This document shows positions 36,894-49,123 of a stretch of 64,000 nt of DNA, piece after piece (within the stretch, counting starts at the first letter, position 1; each line of letters opens with the position of its first letter). The position numbers and the translations under genes were made by a program. The DNA is from Scleromitrula shiraiana (Eukaryota; Ascomycota; Leotiomycetes; Helotiales; Sclerotiniaceae). The notes beneath the pieces were generated by a model that was not told the origin of the DNA, searched no databases, and worked only from the letters and a program-made list of their open reading frames with translations. The DNA lies in assembly GCA_028455995.1 (NCBI GenBank), contig JABELC010000013.1, forward strand, positions 186,001 through 250,000, written 5' to 3'.

Positions 36894-36960
36894 ATAAAAT
36901 CATCGATTTTGAGGGTTTTTCGGTAATTTGCGCGTGCTTCAATTTTAATTTAACCGAGTA
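36894..36960 (+). mobile_element. duplicate family 1 right terminus (67 bp)
   Basis: This is an exact copy of 36788-36854, displaced by 106 bp. It ends in TTTAACCGAGTA, the right end of family 1. It has no difference from the first copy, unlike the older diverged arms nearby. Confidence 0.9.
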
Positions 36961-37566
36961 GTTGTTGAGGGATTTTTGTAAGGTTACACAAATGAGGGAT
37001 TTTCGCCTGCTCGAATCCCATCACGACGATAAAGATGAAAGAAATACATTCATGGATCATGCCTAACATGTGCATTTCAAGGCTTGTTTACGATGGTAAG
37101 ACGATAAGATAATGGTAAGGATCTTACTTGCAGCAGGTGATTGGTACCATGATATCGGGTTAGTATCGTCGCATATCAGGTGTGTTAGCCAAATCAGTAT
37201 GCCGCTGTCATATGGGTAGGCTAGTACTTAGAACCAACACATTCAGACTAAACTACAAAAGCTAGGTAGACATGATACGGTGCGGCACGTAATTGTTTAC
37301 TTATGTAACGGTGTGATAGCTAAGGAGGAAAGCTTGTTAGTGTTGACCCTGCAAAGTGGGAATTGCCCAGTCTCTCACATGTTTATCAAGTGGGCTGAAA
37401 AAATTCGATAGTGGGACTTCAAGGTACGTATATAGTGAATTGAGTTTCCAGTGAATACCAGCTGTAGTTCTTTTGTTTCTGAAAAGCTGCTGATTATCCA
37501 TCTTCATATTTCTTGCTTCTGCGCATGAACTTTGAGTTGGAGAACTCTACACATTCTCACCACAAG
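36961..37566. other. intergenic, promoter of potassium transporter
   Basis: This has normal base composition and no gene. It lies between the element array and the transporter start, and any promoter must sit in these 600 bp unless it uses the array. Confidence 0.6.
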
Positions 37567-40160
37567 ATGGCTGATCAATCGCAGCTCATTCACTATGGAG
37601 ACGAAATAAGACCAGTCAACTCCAACAAGTCAACCAATTATACTACTGTTCTCCAAGAATCTAGGGTATTTCAAAGGCCCACGAATCATGATTTCGAGGA
37701 GAAAGCAGTTGAGATTGCGAATGCCGATTTGAACCGGAAGAAGAAACAGGTAAGAATTACAATTCGTCTTGATGCTGTCTCTCTCTCACTAATCCTTGAT
37801 AGACCCATACAGGATGGATGGTCATGTGGCTAGCATATCAAAGCACCGGCGTCATATATGGAGATATCGGTTAGTCTTAATTTCCAACTACTTCTAGATA
37901 TCCAACTCTTGTATGTTTTAATGCGACCTGAATGTCTAATTTAGTTCTCTCAATACACAGGCACAAGTCCCCTCTACGTCTTTTCATCCACATTCACTAG
38001 CCAGCCATCCTACGACGACCTTGTAGGAGCTCTTTCTATTATAATATGGTCACTTACTCTGATGGTCTCGATCAAATATGCCTTTATTGTCCTGTCTGCA
38101 GATGATGATGGAGAAGGAGGCACGTTTGCACTCTACAGTCTGCTAGCTCGATATGCGCACATAGTTCAACAGGACCCAAACACTTCGGGAACAGTAAAAA
38201 TGGATCGTCATCTAACAGATGAATTGAGACCTCCGAATAAGAACATAAGGACATTTATTGAGAGTTGTACAACTGCCCAAGTTTTCTTGAAGTTACTTGG
38301 AGTACTCGGGGTTTCAATGGTTATGTCGTAAGTAACAAAAGGTCATCTATAATAATTAAACTGACGTTTTTAGTGATGGCGTTCTTACTCCTGCGCAATC
38401 GGTTCTCGGCGCTGTTCAAGGAATCAAAGCTGTTCCTGGGGTGGATATAAGCTCCAGCACTATTGTCGGTGTAACATGTGCAATTCTGGTTCTACTTTTT
38501 GCTATACAGCCATTGGGTATTACAAAGATAGCTAGTTCATTTGCACCCATTGTCATGGTTTGGCTTCTCTTCAACATGTGCGCAGGCATATACAATTTGG
38601 CAAATTTCGATGCCACTGTGCTAAAAGCATTCTCCCCTTACTTCGCGGGACATTATCTAATGCGTAACAAAGCGGACGGATGGAGATCTTTAGGAGGACT
38701 TCTACTCGCTTTCACTGGAGTTGAAGCATTATTCGCAGATCTGGGTGCTTTCAGCAAAAGAGCTGTTCAAATTTCTTGGCTGGGGTTCACATACCCTTGT
38801 TTATTATTAGCTTATATTGGGCAAGCTGCATATATATCTCGCGATTCAACTGGTACTGCTTATACTAATCCTTTCTTCAATACCGTCCCACCAGGAACAT
38901 TTTGTACGTCATTCTCTTCCATCCATGAGTTCTTACTAATATCATACAGACTTCTCTCTTGTCATTGCAATTCTCGCTGCTGTCGTTGCATCGCAAGCTA
39001 TGATTACTGCTAGTTTTCAATTGCTTGCTCAAGTAATGAGGTTATCGTACTTCCCTCATATCAAGACCGTTCACACATCCAAATTGTTCCATGGCCAAGT
39101 ATACATGCCTTTGGCAAATTGGCTACTTATGATTGGTACTATTATTGTTACGGCAGCATATAGTGATGTAGGTCTCTTGATTTTACACAATTCCATGTTT
39201 GTGCCAATATGAATCTTCAAGCTGATATCAAATTAGACGACACGACTAGGAAATGCATATGGAGTTTGTGTTATTATAGTAACATTCATAACTACATGCA
39301 TGGTTGCGCTCGTCGCGTTAATAGTATGGCGAACGAATGTCTTCATCGTCTTACCCTTCTTCCTCTTCTTTGCTGCTCTGGATGGTGTCTACCTCTCTTC
39401 AGCTCTGACAAAAGTCCCGACGGGAGCGTGGTTTACTCTCCTTCTCGCCGCCATCCTCTCCTGCATATTTGTTCTCTGGCGCTATGGTAAAGAACAACAA
39501 TGGACATCTGAATCGGCCTCCATGATCCGCGCATCCGACCTTCTTATCATTCCTACTGTTCCTAGTCAAAAAATGAAACTTACCCCCAAATTTGGCGCTT
39601 ATCCCGTAACAACAGTTCCCGGCATTGGAATTTTCTTCGATAAAGTCGGTCTTCATCTCCCCATTGTATTCACCCAATTTATCCGTAAATTCTACGCCAC
39701 TCCGTCAACGATCATTTTTCTACATATGCGACCACTCTCCGTTCCCTCCGTCCCCGACACAGAACGCTGGGTTATCCAACGTACTGCTATTCCATCATGT
39801 TATCGCATCACCATTCGCCATGGCTATACCGATGATGTGATAACCCCGACAATTGGGACTACAATACTTGAACAACTATCGTTGTTCATAACACGCGATA
39901 CTTCTTCCTCGACTGCATCATCAGTTCAACACACCCCAGAAGTTCAGGCAGAGTTGGATAGGGTTGCTACTGCAGCAAAAACTCAAATGGTGTATGTATT
40001 GGGCAAAGAGCAAATGAAGATCAAGGGAGGGACAACTTGGCTAAGACGAATAACATTGTGGACTTTCTTGTGGATCAGAGAGAACAGTAGAGGAAAGATG
40101 GCGGATATCGATTTACCAGTTGATGAGATGGTTGAGGTGGGATTTCTCAATGAGATCTGA
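37567..40160 (+). CDS. KUP/HAK-type potassium transporter
   Basis: The protein takes up potassium across the plasma membrane, probably with high affinity and proton coupling as in fungal HAK1. Exons are 37567-37749, 37803-37869, 37961-38327, 38374-38903, 38950-39167 and 39237-40160, giving 762 residues. The hydrophilic N-terminus is followed by about twelve membrane segments. Signature sequences include YGDIGTSPLYVF (from residue 80), DDDGEGGTFALYSL, SDGVLTPAQSVLGAVQG, TGVEALFADLGAF and DTTRLGNAYGVCV, then a cytoplasmic tail. The ATG at 37567 has a strong context (AAGATGG); one at 37525 would add 14 residues. All six exons are intact with no stop or frame error, although the gene is flanked on both sides by AT-rich family 1 elements, one starting only 125 bp past the stop. 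Confidence 0.93.
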
Positions 40161-40284
40161 TAGGTCGAGGTACTTATTGGAACATTCAAGGACGACCTGA
40201 TAGAGGGAAGCTTTTTAGTGGGGGTTTGTTAAAAACCGGAAGCTCCGAGTTTTGGTGAATTTTGGCACAGATTTGATACCCATA

Positions 40285-41264
40285 TACTCGGTTAAATTAA
40301 AATTGAAGCACGCGCCAATTGCCGAAAACCCTCAAAATCGACGATTTTATACAAAACACCTTTTACGCTAATGTAAATAAATCGATCATTTATTTATAGA
40401 ATTATTTAAAATATTAAATATGAATTATTTTTATATTAAAATATTTATTATTAAAATTTTAAGATTAAATAATGATTTTAAAATTTATAATATTTATTTA
40501 AATATAAAGTAAAAATCATATAAAAATATTATAATTTTAAGTTGATTTAAATTAAGCAAATTACTATATTAAAAAATAATGAAGATATATATAAATATAT
40601 AAAAGAAAAACTTTTATTTAATATAAATATTATATATTAAAATATAATATAATAGTCTTAAAAAATCAAAGTTTTAAAGATATTTTTAATTCTTTAAAAT
40701 CTTTAAAAATTTTAATAATTCATTTAAATCAAAATTATATTAAATAATATTTTAATATAATAATTATAAGGATATAAATTATTATATATAAAAATTTAAA
40801 GTGATTTTAATAATTTTTAAAAATCAAAATTATAATAATACTTAATACTTATAAATACTATATATATTCTTTTTAATTTTATTATATTATATTTTTTATG
40901 TATTTTTAATATATATAATATTTATATTAAATAAAAATATGTTTTTTATATATTTATATATATCTTTATTATTTTTTAATATAATGATTTATTTAATTTA
41001 AATTAAATTAAAAATATTATATTTTTATATGATTTTTATTTTATATTTTATTAAATATTATAAATTTTAAAATCATTATTTAATCTTTATATACTAATAA
41101 TAAATATTTTAATATAAAAATAATTCAAATTTAAAATTTTAAATAATTTTATAAATAATTGATCGATTTATTTACGTTGACGTAAAAGGTGATTTATATA
41201 AAATCATCGATTTTGAGGGTTTTTCAGTAATTTGCACGTGCTTCAATTTTAATTTAACCGAGTA
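40285..41264 (+). mobile_element. family 1 element, complete copy B (980 bp)
   Basis: The left end is TACTCGGTTAAATTAAAATT; the right end is its inverse, AATTTTAATTTAACCGAGTA. The arms pair for about 350 bp with scattered transitions. The interior is nearly all A/T and has no open frame. The outer TA on both sides fits a TA target duplication. The outermost ~70 bp keep more C and G than the interior. It lies in the expected 3' region of the potassium transporter. Confidence 0.88.
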
Positions 41265-41777
41265 CGCAAATGAACAATCTTTTTTATGAGAGCTAATTTA
41301 TCATCCGTCTTGTGCTACCCATGCTCCTGATCGGCATTCTGACTTCTGAAGTTCCAACTCAACGTTGAAATTAGCCTGATTTCAAACCAAAAAGATCTGG
41401 TGAGACATAGGCAAAATGAGGGGGATAATGGGTGATCCGTTACCCCACAGTTATCCCGCAGTTATCCCGCATTCACTTCGTCAGTGCGAATTGCTTGGTA
41501 CTTTTTTCTTATTCGCTTGCGCCTTCTTTTACCCGCCATATTGTCCGGAGCTATGCTTACGGTGTACAGCTTCATACAGCTATGAGCTATATGCATATTT
41601 GTAGATATAATAGGGCTGAGATGTCGTTGTTTCCTCTTTACAATTGTCATACGATTCCTTCCTCTCATCGTTTTCTCTCTTATTTTCATAGTCTATTGCA
41701 TTCCATCTCACTCCATTCAATCCCATCTTCTCACATCCAATTATCAAGTTTAAGTCTAAACATCTAAAAATAAAACC
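41265..41777. other. intergenic, former promoter of MFS pseudogene
   Basis: No gene is supported. Two short overlapping open frames at 41416-41767 are pyrimidine-rich leader-like sequence before the pseudogene start. Confidence 0.6.
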
Positions 41778-44123
41778 ATGCCTGGCGGAGCTTCCGTCCC
41801 AAGTCTATATGATGCGGCTCTTGAACGCCGGCAAAAGCTCGTGTTTCCGCGTCTTTAGTATCGCGTTATTTGCTTGTCTTGGTGGATTGCTATATGTATA
41901 TATCCCTTTTCCGTTTATTTAATCTGATATTTAACCACCAGGGAGTGTATTAATTCATGAGCCACCATATGATACCAAATCAAAAATGCAGATTTTTAAG
42001 ATCTAAATTCTACTCGAAAAATCAAATATTACAATTGCTCAACATGTTTTTGATTATTATAGTATTTTGATTGTTCAAGACTCAATTAGATATTATTACG
42101 TTTTGATTGTTGGATCGCTGGATGGTTCATGAATTAATACACCTTGAAATTGTTGAGATGATCAAGAAAGTAGTTCGATTTATACTGATTATTCAACTGA
42201 CGACTTCGTAAAGATACAATCAAGGAGCGTTTTCCGGAATTCTAACCATGTCTTCTTTCAATGTCTCATATGGGTCATTGGGATAGGACTGATCCTGCTG
42301 ATCAGAATAGGAAGGGTTGGCTAACTAGTATTTTGGAATTGGGTGCTTGGATTGGAACTCTATTGAGTAGTTTTATGGCGGAGGCGGCGAGTAGGAAGTA
42401 TGGTAATTTGATTGCTACAAGCGTGTTTCTTTTCCAAAATTATCTTCTATAGTTTTTCGTTTATTTATCTCAATATCTATCTGAGTTGAGAAACAAACAT
42501 TAAAATGCTTACAACGGAAACTAAATAGCGGTATTCATGCTTGGCGTCATCATCCAAGCCACCTCCATAACAGCCGGTCACTCGGCAATTCTAGGCGGGC
42601 GTTTCATAACCGGAATGGGAGTCGGCTCTCTCAGCATGAAAGTACCTATGTACAATGCCGAAGTAGCAACACCCGAAGTGCGGGGTTCTCTAATCGCGCT
42701 TCAGCAGCCAGCTATCTGTGCTGGAATTATGATATCCTTCTGGATCGATTATGGAACGAATTATATAGGTGGAACCGGGGATACGCAGAATGATGCGGCG
42801 TGGTTGGGGCCTATTTGTTTGGAGTTGTTCCCGGCGGTGGTGTTGGGTGTGGTGATGGCTTTTATGCCGTTTAGCCCAAGGTGGTTGGTTCATCATGAGA
42901 GAGAAGATGAAGCGAGGGGGGTATTGGCGAGATTGAGAGGGTTGCCGAAAGATCATGAGTTGGTGGAGATAGAATGTTTGGAGATTCCAACACAGTTTAT
43001 TTGAAAAGAGGACGGTTGCGGAGTTGTGGCCTGGCTTGCAGGAGTTAAATTGGGTGAATACGGCGAAGCTACAGTTTGTGGCAGTAGGAAGTTTGTTTAG
43101 AACGATAGCTATGTTTAAGAGAGTTATAGTTGCGACTGTTACTATGTTCTTTCAGCAGTGGACGAGTATCAATATGAGTATTTCTTCGTTTTGTATGGCT
43201 CATTGCATTGGTATTGTGCCAAAACACTTGAGCTAAAATAATTATTAGGCAATCCTCTACTACGCCCGTACAATCTTCGCTTCACTCGGACTATCCAGCA
43301 ATACCGTTTCACTTCTCGCAACAGGCGTCGTAGGAATCGTTATGTTTATCGCCACAATACCATCAGTTCTCTATATCGACAAATTGGATCGCAAGCCTAT
43401 TCTAACCATCGGTGCGATTGGAATGGCCACTTGTCATATCATTATTGCAGTGATCGTGGCTTAAAATCGCGATTCATGGGAGACTCATAAAGCTGCAGAA
43501 TGGGCTGCTGTTACTATGGTTTGGTGAGATTTCCCTCTCTTGTCGTTTCTGATTATCTATTGAATGTATCTGACTGATATTTAAAAGCTATTCGTCATCC
43601 ATTTTGGATATTCATGGGGGCCTTGTGCTTGGATACTTGTAGCCGAGATATGGCCCCTCTCTAATCGACCTTATGGCATCGCATTAGACGCTAGCTCTAA
43701 CTGGATGAATAACTTTATTGTGGGTCAGGTAACACCGGATATGTTGAGTGGTATAAGTTATGCCACTTATATACTCTTTAGGCTGTTGACATACATTGGA
43801 GCTGCATTTATTTGGCTTTTTGTACCTGAGACTAGTCGGCTTGGCGGTAAGTAGAACCTGTCCCCCTTTCCTTCTTCGTTTCTTTCTTTTACTTGAAAGG
43901 TTAGACAGTGGGATTGAGATATACTAATCAAATGCACGTAGTGGAGGAAATGGATTTAGTATTTGGAAGTGAAGGGGTTAGAAGAAGCGATATTGAGAGA
44001 ATGGAGGCTGTCAGGCAAGAAATTGGATTAGATAGGATCTTAGGAGAATCTGGAGGCGACAGAAATTCATCACCAGTCACAGAGCACAAAAGCGAGGGAG
44101 GAGAGAAGATGAATGGGCTATGA
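41778..44123 (+). pseudogene. MFS sugar transporter pseudogene
   Basis: The remains are a sugar-porter family transporter of the major facilitator superfamily. Recognisable pieces, in order, include MPGGASVPSLYDAALERRQK, FSIALFACLGGLLY, HMGHWDRTDPADQNRKGW, GGRFITGMGVGSLSM, PFSPRWLVHHEREDEARGVL, PSVLYIDKLDRKPIL and VPETSRLG. Several lesions are visible. Sequence is lost with a frameshift near 41846, giving a stop at 41856-41858. A frameshift lies near 42261 and another near 43000, with TGA at 43002-43004. A splice donor reads AT instead of GT at 43174-43175. A TAA interrupts IVA-NRDSW at 43462-43464. Conserved Gly residues are changed, for example LDRKP for LGRKP. A 198-bp inverted-repeat element sits in the first intron. 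I describe the breaks only; the locus is not expected to give a functional transporter. Confidence 0.9.
41945..42142. mobile_element. 198-bp MITE-like element in pseudogene intron
   Basis: Perfect 16-bp inverted ends, GTGTATTAATTCATGA, lie at 41945-41960 and (reversed) 42127-42142. Imperfect pairing continues inward for about 25 bp more (CCAC/TC..., AATCAAAA). There is no coding content. A target duplication is not obvious. Size and structure fit a MITE. Confidence 0.8.
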
Positions 44124-47100
44124 ACGATTGGACTTTGAATCTTTTGGGACTTAGGGATGGAGACTTTTTATATGATAAGACTGACTAGGCGGAATGGTTG
44201 TGTTAGCTGTATACTTTCTAGAACAGAAAATATTCTACATCTCCACTGAATTTGTCTTGGATCAGGCGGGAAAAACCTTCTTGTGCTGCCTTTTAGAATG
44301 CATGGATTGCGTTTTAGGGACTTGACGTTTTTACTTACTAGCATGGCTTTATTTTTCTTTGGATTAATGATATCGAAAGTTCTACTATATAAAACTTTTC
44401 CCCCATCAATCAATTACAGTACAAGCAAGCTCTAGAGACGGCTATGGCACATTGACTTTATATTTGGATGTAATCAAAGCTCTGTGAGTCTGGAATATTT
44501 TGTGAGATATCTTATGGCATTCATCACTGTCATACATGCTGAACAGGAATTTCTGCGCTATTTAGACTGAGATACCTAATGCATTCTCCAATAGAGATAT
44601 CTACTATATGATCACGGTTTGGTTGGCCGGAAGCCCTTAGCATGTTGGGTATCTACACTCATCCCTCCTTTGCATCATCATCGCTTGGCAATCAACTACT
44701 TTTCCCCACCAAGATACGCATTCCGATGTCAGAATTGAACATCGATTGAAAAGGGTCACTTTAGACGGGAGGATGACGACACCAAACCTAAAGCAAAAAT
44801 CCAAGATATCTGCAATATCTTGATAGGCCTATAAATATGTTCTAGTTCCCAGATTGATAGTCGATTTAGATACTCCTCCCTTTTCTTTGTCGCATGGGAG
44901 CCTCCTTACTCAATGCGGGAAGGGAAAGAAGCCCAGGAATTCACTCATCAATTATTCATCCCCATCGAGTCTACCAGCCGATCGACCAACATATCGACGA
45001 AGCGATAAGTTTAGAGTGACATCTCGGCCTGCCGATAAGTCAATTAGGTGATTACAGGAAACCTGATCGTATGGAGGATAGAAAAATCATAGCCATCTTT
45101 CTTTGTTGTAAGAAATTCTGAGATCATCGTGTGACGGAGACTACCGCGAAAAGGGGCTAAGAGGGTACTGAGGCGTGAATGTTGAGTAGCGCGGCAGAGG
45201 GAAAGAGCGCTTTCTTTGTCGCAAAGTCCGTGGCGTAATTCCGCAATTCCATCTCATACTCTTCTCCGATCAGTCTTCTCCTAGATGACTTTGGAGTGGA
45301 TGCTGGCGCGAAAATCCAAGAGTGGATTTGTAAGGATTCGCCTGCCAGTGTCATGACAGTCAGTGTCAAAAGACTTTTTATCTAAATGTTAGAGTTTGCC
45401 ACATATGTAGGTATAGGGGAAGGGAAAGACGATGAGAATGCAACATTTCGGAACAGAATGTTGGGCAGAAATCTCCTATGGGCAATAATAGAAGCACGTA
45501 CCTATATTTGGAAGTATGTTTCAATGTTGATTGGTGCTTGTTGGCTATATCTGAGACTTCAAAGGGAAGAAAGATTAGAAGAAAACACTACAAAACGAAA
45601 TTAACAAAAGCTTTCATAAGAATAGTTCTTCAGCACAATTAGAGGAACATTATGTTCTATACAGCGTGCGGGATAATAAAGAATCTTTCTTATTGATGTT
45701 GATAAACAAATCCCCCGGTGGAAGTTTGCTACCCAAGCAACCGGAAGCTATCCCAGCCTCCCAAATGAAACCGATATGCCAATTTCAATCCACTAATGCA
45801 GCCACCCGAACAGTTCACGCCACTCAAGCAAAGTAAAGATTGGTACCCTTCAATCTAATGTGCTATGCCATACCACTTCTACTTTAATTTTTTTATGTTG
45901 ACTTTCCCAGGTTTTTCTCCTGTTGACAAATCAAGGACGATTGCTTGATTGATCTATCCCAAAAAGAGAAGTTTCCAAAACGTCCGGGTAGGGCTGGCTC
46001 GGCTTGGCAAGGAGAAAGGAGCTAAACTAGTGGCCAATCCACATTCCAAACATCCCAAAACAGCAACCGATTTGAGCCACAACGTAGTCAACATTCCTTA
46101 CAAGTTAGCAGCAATATACAGTGACCCAGAAGACGGAGGTGTACTAGGGCTACCGTATTAATCGCCACTCATGTATACTGCTGTCCACCATGCGAGCATA
46201 TGCCTGTAGGTGCGCGAACTGGTGGGGGAGGAGGAGACAACATACCATGGTTCGTGGAAACAGATATTCATCCTTGTCCGTTTGCACCTAGCCTCGACAG
46301 AACTCAAAATAGCGTTGTCAATGTCTTATCCTTGAAGGAATTATGATAGAGCCACCGACATGTTGGTTGATATATAGCCAATGGTGACAGACGCTTGCTC
46401 TCAGGTATTAGGTCAAATATTATTGACTTGCATTTTGATTTTCCAGCATAGAGAAATGATAGTATATGACAACTGTATGCAATGGACTCCAAATGTGCTC
46501 ATGGGAGTTTTGATAACGTGCACATTAATTGTGATTTTTCAAGTGGTTGAAAACAGTGATTGGCTGAAAACGTCTCCTCTAGCCATACTGCCCATTTCGT
46601 CCACTAGCATCGAACGCAGTCCATCTCTCGAATACATAAAGACCTGCTCAATTCCTTTCTTTAATTTTTAATTCTCCAAAACAAAGGTCCTTGCACCATG
46701 GAAATATTGTAATATGGTGTTCATATTTTATTGCTTACTACCGCAGCTTGACACAGTATAAGGACAAAGAAAAATATTTTCACCACCACAGTAGCCTCAG
46801 AGCTTCTGCATCGCCGCTAGGGGTACTCATCACTGGACAGTTGCATTTCATTTGCTTGACACTTATTACTGCTCCAGAACGCAAGCCTCACAGGAAAGAA
46901 AGCCGCAGCTGCAGGAAGCCACAGGTTCGTCCCAAACCTTCTGATACTGCACGGCCTAGAGGAAAGACAAATGATTCCCACTTGAATCATTTTCTTAGAC
47001 TTCATACCAATATCGGAACCTCAGATGAACCCTCTACTCCTCAGGAAACCTTTCTAGATTTTCCAGAACTTTGGAAAAAGAATATCTTTTTGGTCTCACT

Positions 47101-47441
47101 TCCTTCGCATATTCTTCTCTGGCCGAGGTTAGAGAACACTCATCAACAATAGTAAAAGGTGCCCAGCCAAAGCGATATTTATCGCTTCAGAAGAGAACGA
47201 GAGCCATCAGTGTAGATACAAAAACGAATTGGTCGCAATCCAGCGATACGTACAGAAACGGTCATCTCAATTGTCACAGGCTCTGCGACTGGGTACACTT
47301 CACCTATCTTTTGTTTAACGGCATTCCAAGAGTGTTGCAGAGCGCGTCAAATATTAAACATCAGCAAAGACTAATACTACTAGTATCAAAGAGGACTAAC
47401 CGGATACCTTCGTCGCATCTTTCAAGACTGCCGATACCACG
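44124..47441. other. 3.3-kb gene-poor region
   Basis: Open frames at about 45386-45604, 46381-46671 and 46691-47152 have no recognisable domains, good start contexts or splice partners. I see no RNA gene or repeat. The last few hundred bases probably hold the HMG-box gene promoter and leader. Confidence 0.5.
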
Positions 47442-49123
47442 ATGCCACTGTCTCCACCACCATCAAGAAATAGCGAAATGTTTCAACACGACCTCCATCA
47501 CTTGGTGGCACATAATGCCAATACATCGTACCCGCAACAAAAATACGAGCAAGATGAAGGCGTTCATCTCCAATCAAACTACAACTCACCCGCACTTGCG
47601 CATGAGGAGCCATATCTACGCACGCGGCAGCAGACCAGCTTCCCTTACCAGCATCAACATCAAGACTCTGGATTGGGCATGCAATACGTGAGTCTTAAAA
47701 AGATGTGTGCTTCCATAATGCTGACCTAAAGTAGGAGTATCATGATTTTCAAGCGCCGATGTATCAGGAACAATACAGTACTCCTGCCACATCGCCACCA
47801 ACTCCTTCGATGAGCTCATCGGAGATGCTCAGAACCAGAAGTGGTCTTGCGATTCAAAGAGGAGGTCACCATACCCTGAGACCTATGCCTGAGGGACGTT
47901 CTCGATCGGAGAAGTCTCCAAAATTGAAGAAAGTTAAGAAGGAGAAGGTTAAGGCTGAGAAGAAGGTGGCCAAACTGGACAAACCGCTGAGTGAGCTAAC
48001 AAAAGATTGGGATCATGTTCCAGTCGTCAATATCGAGGCGTATGTGAATAGATCAGCTGAAGAGCGACGCAAGGAGGTTGATGAAGGTAAGGTTCCTGGT
48101 AAGGTGAAGCGGCCGATGAACTCTTTTATGCTTTATCGAAAAGCGTACCAGAACCGAACGAAAGATTGGTGTCTACAAAACAACCATCAAGTAGTATCTC
48201 AAGTTTGTGGGGATAGTTGGCCATTGGAGCCTGATTCGGTCAAGGAGCAATTCAGCGAGTGGGCTAGGATTGAGCGTATCAACCATCAGAATGCACATCC
48301 GGGTTACAAATTTTCTCCGACAAAACCAGGCACTAGCAAAAACTCAAAGAGAAAGATGTCTGAAGACCTTGCATCAGATGATTCTGACCTGACAGATTTC
48401 GACTGGCAAGGAAGTCACACGAAGCGACCGAAGAAGCTTCGCTCATCTGCACCACGACAAATGCAACAGCAACCTGTCATGTATCCCACAACACGATCTG
48501 CTTATCATTACTCGTCAAGAGAGCATTCCATGGAGCCAAATTATGCCAACTACAACAAATCGGCATACCAAGCAACCAACCCAGGCAAGCCGCCACCTGC
48601 CCAGTACAATCAAGCAGATATGCAGCCGGGACAGTACTACCAGCAGACCATCCACAGCAATCCTTTGGTTACAGGTGTTGAAGATGTCATTATCAAGAAG
48701 ACTGCGGCACCAGGAGTTCATTCATACCAAGTAAGCCTTCCGGGAGGACAAGAATTCGATATAATGCATCCACAGCCGCAATACACCTCATCACCCGCGC
48801 CTGATTTCAGAATAGATCCATCCTTGATAGCTCAAGACCATGTTTATCACCATGAAAATAACAACTACCATGAATCTCACCCGGATGGTGTGTATTTTGG
48901 TAGCCCTCATGATGGAGAGCATGCGTGGCAAGGTCAGTATGCAGTGAACGATCGAGGAATGGAATCTGGTATACAATATATGGGACATGAGCAAAACATG
49001 GATAAGTCGCAAATTCATGACCATCATATGGACGTTTTGCGCGGAAATCAAGAAGGATGGCAAATTGAGACTCTAGATGGCGGTCGTGAATTTGACAATT
49101 GGATGGGGGCCGGGGAAGAGTAA
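47442..49123 (+). CDS. HMG-box protein, MATA_HMG-like
   Basis: This is a DNA-binding protein with one HMG box. Exons are 47442-47687 and 47735-49123, joined by a 47-bp intron (GTGAGT...TAG), giving 544 residues. The N-terminus is His/Gln/Tyr-rich, then basic (KLKKVKKEKVKAEKK). The HMG box covers about residues 205-275, beginning KVKRPMNSFMLYRKAYQNR and containing VCGDSWPLEPDSVKEQFSEW and HPGYKFSP. This style is nearer to fungal mating-type and related HMG regulators than to HMGB chromatin proteins. The C-terminal half is disordered (Tyr/Gln/His/Pro-rich) and ends acidic. No partner mating-type gene is visible, so I do not call it a MAT locus. A role in transcription, perhaps sexual development, is inferred from family only. 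Confidence 0.85.

Noticed and set aside
35212..36960. AT-rich array as mitochondrial DNA insertion or centromere
   Set aside because: The DNA is resolved into defined repeat arms with matching ends; no mitochondrial gene fragments are seen, and the span is small for a centromere.
47071..47691. 206-codon open frame before and across the HMG-box first exon
   Set aside because: It overlaps the real first exon in another frame and has random composition.
47442..49123. Mating-type locus
   Set aside because: Only an HMG-box gene is present; the usual neighbours and an alpha-box gene are absent, and the box alone does not define MAT.
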